From an uncultured Peptoniphilus sp. (GTDB lineage: Bacteria > Bacillota > Clostridia > Tissierellales > Peptoniphilaceae): 33,929 nucleotides of DNA. Below, piece by piece: positions 31,553 to 33,929 of this stretch; position 1 is the stretch's first letter, and each line of letters opens with the position of its first letter. The position numbers and the translations under genes were made by a program. The notes beneath the pieces are model-generated. The model searched no databases. It worked only from the letters and a program-made list of their open reading frames with translations, and was not told the origin of the DNA. The DNA is taken from contig NZ_CAMILN010000019.1 of assembly GCF_946222045.1 (NCBI RefSeq), positions 1-33,929 of the forward strand. The letters run 5' to 3'.

Positions 31553-33289
31553 ATGATTAATTGTGTGATAAATGATAAAAAATTACAAGTTAAGGAAGGA
31601 AGCACCATCTTAGAAGCAGCAAAGGAAGTTGGAATTGAGATCCCTACCCTTTGTCATATGAAGCTTCCCAACTTTAATTATGAAAATATGCCTTCATCAT
31701 GCAGAATTTGTATGGTAGAAGTTGTAGGCAGGCCAAAACTTTGTACTGCCTGTTCCGAAGAAATAACTGAGGGCATGGTAATAAAAACTGATACAGTAAA
31801 GGCAGTTGAAGCGAGAAGGTTAAATTTGGAACTTCTTCTTTCCAACCATCCAAAGGACTGCTTGGTATGTCCTAAAAATTTAAATTGTGAGCTTCAAGCA
31901 CTTGCCGAAAAAATGGGCATAAGAGAAATTGCCTACAAGGGCGACAGGGCAGGTCACAAGGTGGACTCATCATCAGATTCAATTTATAGGAATCCCAACA
32001 AATGTATTATGTGCAGAAGATGTGAAACTATGTGTAATGAAGTTCAAACTGTGGGAACTCTTGGTGGACTAAACCGTGGTTTTGATGCCATAGTTTCCCC
32101 TGCCTTTAATCTTCCACTTGCAGATTCATCTTGTACCTTCTGCGGCCAATGTGTGGCAGTTTGCCCAACTGGCGCAATTGTAGAAGTTGATGCAACTGCA
32201 AGAGTTTTAAAAGAAATTAAAAATCCGAGGAAGCACCTTGTAGTCCAAGTTGCCCCATCAATAAGAGTTGCCATAGGAGAACTCTTTGGCATGGATCCAG
32301 GAGAGGTTACCACAGGTAAACTAGTTACAGCCTTGAGAAAACTCGGCTTCGATACAGTTTTCGACACAGACTTTTCAGCAGATTTGACAGTTATGGAAGA
32401 GGCCAGCGAGCTAGTTGATAGGATTCAAAATGACAAGACAATGCCAATCTTGACATCTTGCTGTCCAGCTTGGGTTAGGTTTATAGAAATGAATTATCCA
32501 GACATGTTAGACATTCCTTCATCATGTAAGTCTCCTCAAATGATGATGGGATCCATGGTAAAGACTTATTACGCAGAAAAAACTGGCATACCTGCCAAGG
32601 ACATTGTCATGGTTTCAATTATGCCTTGTACTGCCAAGAAGGCAGAAGCAGACAGGGCTGAACTTGGATCTAATGATATGAAGGACGTGGACTATGTCCT
32701 TTCAACAAGAGAGCTTGGCAGGATGATAAACTTATATGGAATTGACTTTGAAGGACTTGAAGAGGGAGAATTTGACCAAATCATGGGAGAATCCTCTGGA
32801 GCAGGAACAATTTTTGGAACAACAGGTGGCGTAATCGAAGCAGCAATAAGAACTGCATCAGAATGGCTAACTGGAGAAGAGTTAGAAAAAATTGAATTCC
32901 AAGAACTAAGAGGCCTAAAGGGCATAAGGTCAGCAGAAGTTGCTATTGGCGATATGCACCTAAGAGTTGGAATCGCCCATGGACTTGGCAACGCAAGAAG
33001 ACTTCTTGATGGTATAAAAGATGGAACTTATAATTTTGATGCCATAGAAATAATGGCTTGTCCAGGTGGATGCATTGGTGGCGGAGGCCAACCTTATCAC
33101 CACGGGAAGGAAGAAGTCTTACTTAAGAGACAAAGAGCCCTTTATGAAATAGATAAAAATAAGGAAATAAGAAAGGCTCACGAAAACCCAATGATTAAAA
33201 AGATTTATAAAGACTACTTGGGAAGGCCTTATGGAGAAAGAGCCCATAACTTGCTTCATACAAAATATCAGGCTAGAGAAAAGATTTAG
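31553..33289 (+). CDS. hydA: [FeFe] hydrogenase catalytic subunit (HydA, HndD type)
   Basis: Interconverts H2 and protons plus electrons. At 578 residues it is close to Clostridium pasteurianum CpI. N-terminal [2Fe-2S] ligands lie among Cys34, 50, 53, 64 and 67; the His-ligated [4Fe-4S] cluster uses His99, Cys103, 106 and 112; two further [4Fe-4S] clusters lie at about 151-161 and 194-204. H-cluster motifs are complete: L1 TSCCPAW (Cys303 proton relay, Cys304 ligand), L2 MPCTAKKAE (Cys359), L3 MACPGGCIGGGGQP (Cys503, Cys507). With HydB and HydC it forms an NAD(P)- and probably ferredoxin-linked complex. Maturases hydE, hydF and hydG are not in the window. Confidence 0.97.
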   Translation: MINCVINDKKLQVKEGSTILEAAKEVGIEIPTLCHMKLPNFNYENMPSSCRICMVEVVGRPKLCTACSEEITEGMVIKTDTVKAVEARRLNLELLLSNHPKDCLVCPKNLNCELQALAEKMGIREIAYKGDRAGHKVDSSSDSIYRNPNKCIMCRRCETMCNEVQTVGTLGGLNRGFDAIVSPAFNLPLADSSCTFCGQCVAVCPTGAIVEVDATARVLKEIKNPRKHLVVQVAPSIRVAIGELFGMDPGEVTTGKLVTALRKLGFDTVFDTDFSADLTVMEEASELVDRIQNDKTMPILTSCCPAWVRFIEMNYPDMLDIPSSCKSPQMMMGSMVKTYYAEKTGIPAKDIVMVSIMPCTAKKAEADRAELGSNDMKDVDYVLSTRELGRMINLYGIDFEGLEEGEFDQIMGESSGAGTIFGTTGGVIEAAIRTASEWLTGEELEKIEFQELRGLKGIRSAEVAIGDMHLRVGIAHGLGNARRLLDGIKDGTYNFDAIEIMACPGGCIGGGGQPYHHGKEEVLLKRQRALYEIDKNKEIRKAHENPMIKKIYKDYLGRPYGERAHNLLHTKYQAREKI

Positions 33290-33302
33290 GGGAAAATTAT
33301 TT

Positions 33303-33483
33303 TAAAAGCTTCGCTTTTATATTTGTTATTAAAGAATTTCTTTAAAAATCTTTCTAAAGCCTAAAGCTTTAAATTTCTTTCTTGAGGTAGTTAGTAACCT
33401 AACTAAATTTTCTTAAAAGCTGACGCTTTTATATGCTCTATTGGAGGGGCTTAGGGGCATCGTGAGGCCCCTTGCCCCTCCAA
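33303..33483. repeat. Composite hairpin array downstream of hydA
   Basis: No gene. A chain of short hairpins: TAAAAGC-TTC-GCTTTTA (33303-33319), TTAAAGAA/TTCTTTAA (33329-33345), TAAAGC/GCTTTA (33355-33371), TAAAAGC-TGAC-GCTTTTA (33414-33431), then a G+C-rich nested hairpin at 33441-33483 (10-bp outer stem TTGGAGGGGC/GCCCCTCCAA, inner AGGGGC/GCCCCT). The first hairpin is the exact reverse complement of 122-138 at the other edge, and the G+C-rich hairpins share architecture. Confidence 0.65.
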
Positions 33484-33515
33484 ACCACCCCCTTCACCCC
33501 ACGTACGTTGAGTCC

Positions 33516-33603
33516 AAAAAAATCGGCCATGCTAAATTTTCAAAACTCATTCGCTTCGCGAATTCAAACAGTTGAAAATTTTTAACGCATAACCGATTTT
33601 TTT
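33516..33603. repeat. 88-bp imperfect inverted repeat
   Basis: Outer arms AAAAAAATCGG (33516-33526) and CCGATTTTTTT (33593-33603); then ATGC/GCAT, AAATTTTCAA/TTGAAAATTT and an inner ATTCGC-TTC-GCGAAT. The A7 and T7 ends could let it act as a bidirectional terminator. Its inner part resembles the reverse complement of 33874-33915. Confidence 0.7.
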
Positions 33604-33712
33604 GCTCATTATACACACTTGATCAGCTCACGGATTAAACCAAAGGTTAGCTTTAGCAATAAAGTCATAAAAAGTTGTCGCTTCACAACTAAATAAAATG
33701 TTAGAAAAAATT

Positions 33713-33748
33713 AAGCTTAATCAATAAAAGATTAAGCTTTTTCTTTTT
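33713..33748 (+). terminator. Rho-independent terminator-like hairpin in the right intergenic block
   Basis: Perfect 10-bp stem AAGCTTAATC/GATTAAGCTT with a 7-nt loop and a T-rich tail. The minus-strand reading also has a T-run, so it may act in both directions. No gene ends close by. Confidence 0.75.
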
Positions 33749-33873
33749 AAATCTTTATATTCTTTGTGAGCTTGGCAATAATGCCCCAGCTCGTTGAAAT
33801 GTTATAAGGTCGTAAAGTTTGCTAATAAGCCGTTAGCTAATAAGGTAGTAAGCAAAAAGTTCGGAGACGTTAA

Positions 33874-33915
33874 GAAAATTTCACTGTTTGAGCGAAGCGA
33901 GTTTGAAATTTTTAG
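33874..33915 (+). repeat. Second copy of the CTGTTTGA-GCGAAGCGA hairpin repeat
   Basis: Outer stem AAAATTTCA (33875-33883) with TGAAATTTT (33904-33912). The inner CTGTTTGA, GCGAAGCGA, GTTTGA order matches the reverse complement of the middle of the 88-bp repeat at 33516-33603, minus a few bases. Confidence 0.6.
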
Positions 33916-33929
33916 TCGGAGGACTTTTT

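Larger units (their letters stand above)
33604..33929. other. Gene-free right edge with further hairpins
   Basis: No SD-preceded ORF seen. Hairpins include AGTTGT/ACAACT near 33673-33690, the terminator at 33713-33748, GAGCT/AGCTC near 33769-33793, and two direct copies of GCTAATAAG near 33820-33843. The end of the window cuts whatever follows. Confidence 0.5.

Noticed and set aside
33290..33929. CRISPR array or rRNA leader in the right-hand repeat block
   Set aside because: Repeats are palindromes of differing sequence without regular spacing or unique spacers, and no rRNA sequence is visible.

Overview
The window is AT-rich chromosomal DNA of an anaerobic, low-G+C Bacillota (Firmicutes). 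Several features point to the Tissierellia/Peptoniphilaceae group (Anaerococcus, Peptoniphilus, Finegoldia and relatives): a three-part electron-bifurcating-type [FeFe] hydrogenase, a B. subtilis-like order speA/yaaO-tmk-darA-holB-ricT, a large Bacillus-type SRP RNA with an Alu domain, consensus sigma-A promoters and strong SD sequences. The family placement is inference. No phage, transposase, CRISPR array or integrase is visible. Nearly all genes are housekeeping or core metabolic.

Layout. (1) 1-4206, minus strand: a hairpin-rich edge, then the cell-wall remodelling operon ftsE-ftsX-M23 peptidase-ctpA. (2) 4207-8400: an orphan CofE-like ligase (+), veg (-) behind two tandem consensus promoters, and mnmA-rplY (+). 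(3) 8516-14690, minus: an Ugp/Mal-type ABC importer operon (ATPase, two permeases, lipoprotein) followed by a PHP-domain phosphoesterase and a HAD phosphatase, probably an import-and-hydrolyse pathway for a phosphorylated compound. (4) 14832-17345, minus: bioY-bioD-bioA behind two BirA-type operators; the bifunctional birA lies at 25675-26655. (5) 17554-18996, minus: a MerR-type regulator with a 19-bp-spaced palindromic promoter, and ferritin. (6) 19083-25616, minus: a tightly overlapping speA-tmk-darA-darA2-holB-ricT operon plus a membrane-anchored alpha/beta hydrolase. (7) 26671-27107, plus: a consensus promoter driving tRNA-Ser(GGA) and SRP RNA, ending in a terminator whose T-tract overlaps the stop codon of the convergent gene. 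(8) 27106-28663, minus: ispE and a glutamate-racemase-like protein lacking the catalytic cysteines. (9) 28869-33289, plus: hydC, a small HndB-like protein without its Fe-S cysteines, hydB and hydA. (10) 33290-33929: a gene-free, hairpin-rich block.

The least conventional observations are: the racemase-like protein without catalytic cysteines; the tandem DarA-family pair, whose second member lacks the long loop; the HndB-like hydrogenase protein without cysteines; the SRP RNA with a non-GNRA apical loop and a changed symmetric-loop base; the ABC-PHP-HAD gene set; and a family of composite hairpin repeats in opposite orientations at the two window edges. I saw no wholly new multi-gene defence or mobile system. 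All calls come from reading motifs and gene order; no database search was possible.
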